Assembly: GCA_015501075.1 (NCBI GenBank)
Contig: JADNYJ010000281.1
Coordinates: 1 to 43,338, forward strand
DNA from: Gymnopilus junonius
Taxonomy: Eukaryota; Basidiomycota; Agaricomycetes; Agaricales; Galerinaceae
Length of the DNA: 43,338 nucleotides
Direction: 5' to 3'
A program made the translations under genes and the position numbers. Under the pieces are notes generated by a model. That model was not told the DNA's origin, ran no database searches, and saw nothing but the letters and a program-made list of their open reading frames with translations. Shown here piece by piece: positions 42,059-43,338 of the stretch. The number at the start of each line of letters is the position of its first letter. The stretch's first letter is position 1.

Positions 42059-43338
42059 GTGATGGTCAGCTGTTGTAAAACAACTATGCAAAAAATCTTT
42101 CAAGAAAGACTCTCAGGCTACCATCCTGGTGACTCGGCTGGGTCAACCGAAGTTGCTGATGGTAATGAGCCCGAGTCACTAGTCCGACTGTTGTCACCTG
42201 GATATTTTCTCAAGAACTTTCGAGCAGAAAAGAAGAACTCACAGGACATAATTGATGAGACTGCATTATTGTTCTCTTTAAACAAAGAGCAGGAAAGGGC
42301 GTTTAGAATTATATCGAATCATGCTGCATCTCTCACACCTGAGCAACTCAAAATGTACCTCAGAGGAATGGAGGCATGGGCAAGAGCCAAGTGATCAAAG
42401 CTCTCATCCACATGTTCAAGAAAAGAAATGAAAATTATTGATTCCTGGTTTTAGCACCAATGGGCACAGCAGCAGCTCTTATCAATGGAACAACTTACCA
42501 TAGAGCCTTAGGCATATGCAGTAATGATGACCTGGGTGAAGAGTTTGTCAGAAACATCAGCAGTGATCAATGAAGCATGAGATAGACTCCAAGGCATTCA
42601 ATACCTTTTCCTTGATGAAATCTCAATGGTATCTTGTAAAGATCTGTATGCCATCAGCCTTCACCTAGCGCAGATCCAAAATGTCCATGACATACCATTT
42701 GGAGGGCTCAATGTCATTGTCGCAGGTGACTTTGCCCAATTGCCGCCTATTGCTGCAATGCCACTCTATTCCAATCGCATCTATAAACTTCAAGATGTCA
42801 GTCATCACGTTGTCGACCAAGAAAATACAATGGGAAAGATTCTCTGGCATCAATTCACCACAGTTGTAATTCTGAAAGAAAATATGCGACAAAGGACACA
42901 ATCAGAAGATGACAGTAAGTTACGCACTGCTTTGATAAATATGCAGTATGCGGCTTGTACTGATGAAGATATTGCCTTTCTGCGAACACGGATTGTTGAA
43001 CCAAGGCACAGAGCTTCAACCCTCGAAGATAGTGTTGATATCTGTGATGTTGCCATTATAACTAGATTTAATAAAACAAAAGATTGCATCAATGATGAAG
43101 CGTCGCAACGTTTTGCTGCAGAACGCGGTCTTCAGCTGCATGATTTCTGCTCCATCGACAAATTGGCATCTTCTAGTAAACCTGGCAAGAAGCAAAAGGA
43201 CAAGATTCCTGGAAAGAAAGCTTCCAAGGACCCTGCTATGTTTCTCAGGCAGATCAAGAAATGCTTTGGTCCTGCAGCCCACATACCAACACCAAAAAAG
43301 TACCTGCTAAGCTTTCTCTTTGTGTTGGCATGCCAGTG
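42059..43338 (+). pseudogene. Helitron Pif1-like helicase, 3' end outside the window
   Basis: The helicase starts FSLNKEQERAFRIISNHA (42275). The Walker A loop near 42365-42395 is out of frame as written; one extra G after GGAATG would give the canonical GGMGKS-type loop. Then come LVLAPMGTAAALINGTTYH, Walker B FLDEISM (about 42607) and GDFAQLPPI (about 42727). The later region reads LKENMRQRTQ and DVAIITRFNKTKD. Frame changes and TGAs (about 42438, 42570) break it. This helicase unwinds DNA in the 5'-3' direction during rolling-circle transposition. The Rep domain just upstream separates it from a cellular Pif1 gene. Confidence 0.85.

Larger units (their letters stand above)
37766..43338 (+). 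mobile_element. Helitron (rolling-circle transposon), partial, runs off the window
   Basis: One long plus-strand protein with an HUH Rep domain and a Pif1-like helicase identifies a Helitron. The 3' end lies outside the window, and no 5' terminal TC boundary could be fixed. Stops and frameshifts show that the copy is decayed. Helitrons move by peeling off one strand and often carry host gene pieces. The JmjC-like gene ends about 180 bp upstream of the first related frame (37167). Confidence 0.85.

Noticed and set aside
2453..42600. The many TGA codons at arginine positions could mean TGA is reassigned in this organism.
   Set aside because: The traced SulP exons contain no internal TGA, copia TAG stops occur too, and LTR differences show the same CpG change in non-coding DNA. 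Mutation explains all of it.
42059..43338. A cellular Pif1 helicase gene.
   Set aside because: The frame continues from an HUH Rep domain with a two-tyrosine box, which marks a Helitron.

Overview
The window looks like a repeat-rich stretch of a filamentous basidiomycete genome, most likely an Agaricomycete. Genes carry many short introns (about 48-81 nt, GTRNGY donors, CAG/TAG acceptors). The recognisable families are typical of mushroom-forming fungi: a SulP transporter with STAS and cyclic-nucleotide-binding domains, F-box genes with an N-terminal coiled coil, a CHAT domain, LysM, a large JmjC-like gene, a Tf1/sushi-type chromovirus and a Helitron. I cannot name the species.

Layout. 1-1.7 kb: a candidate secreted repeat protein (minus) and tandem repeats. 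1685-6360: a complete but decayed Ty1/copia element on the minus strand (218-bp LTRs, AACAT target duplication), inserted in an open reading frame. 6.85-7.3 kb: remnant of a LysM protein. 7.6-8.45 kb: broken CHAT-domain gene. 8608-12678: 5'-truncated SulP gene (minus) whose exons can be traced almost base by base; one of its introns is about 1 kb. 13.42 kb: first exon of an unrecognised plus-strand gene behind a pyrimidine-rich promoter. 14.4-14.74 and 15.73-17.14 kb: two broken F-box genes (minus), with a roughly 95-bp near-perfect hairpin between them. 17.5-18.68 kb: a multi-exon gene of unknown function (minus). 19474-27024: a complete 7.55-kb Ty3/gypsy chromovirus (460-bp LTRs, CTTCC target duplication). 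27438-36983: a very large multi-exon JmjC-like gene. 37.2 kb to the end: a Helitron Rep-helicase protein that runs off the window.

Two kinds of damage run through the window. (1) By my hand count about 36 internal stop codons interrupt otherwise good frames. About 32 are TGA, 4 are TAG and none is TAA, and most TGAs sit where the family has arginine. The LTR pairs differ almost only by CpG transitions. This is the mark of C-to-T change at CpG, as expected from cytosine methylation or RIP-like mutation. It hits the transposons, the F-box genes, the JmjC-like gene and the unknown gene, but not the SulP exons. (2) Most frameshifts can be explained by loss of one base from a short run of identical bases, in transposons and in the SulP gene alike. 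That may be an assembly artefact and should be checked before calling these genes dead.

The most noteworthy mechanistic features are the two different primer-binding sites. The copia element uses a half-tRNA-iMet type site. The gypsy element has an 11-nt self-primer matching a sequence about 33 bp downstream of its own TATA box. The gypsy element also carries a long accessory region after the chromodomain with two extra zinc knuckles.
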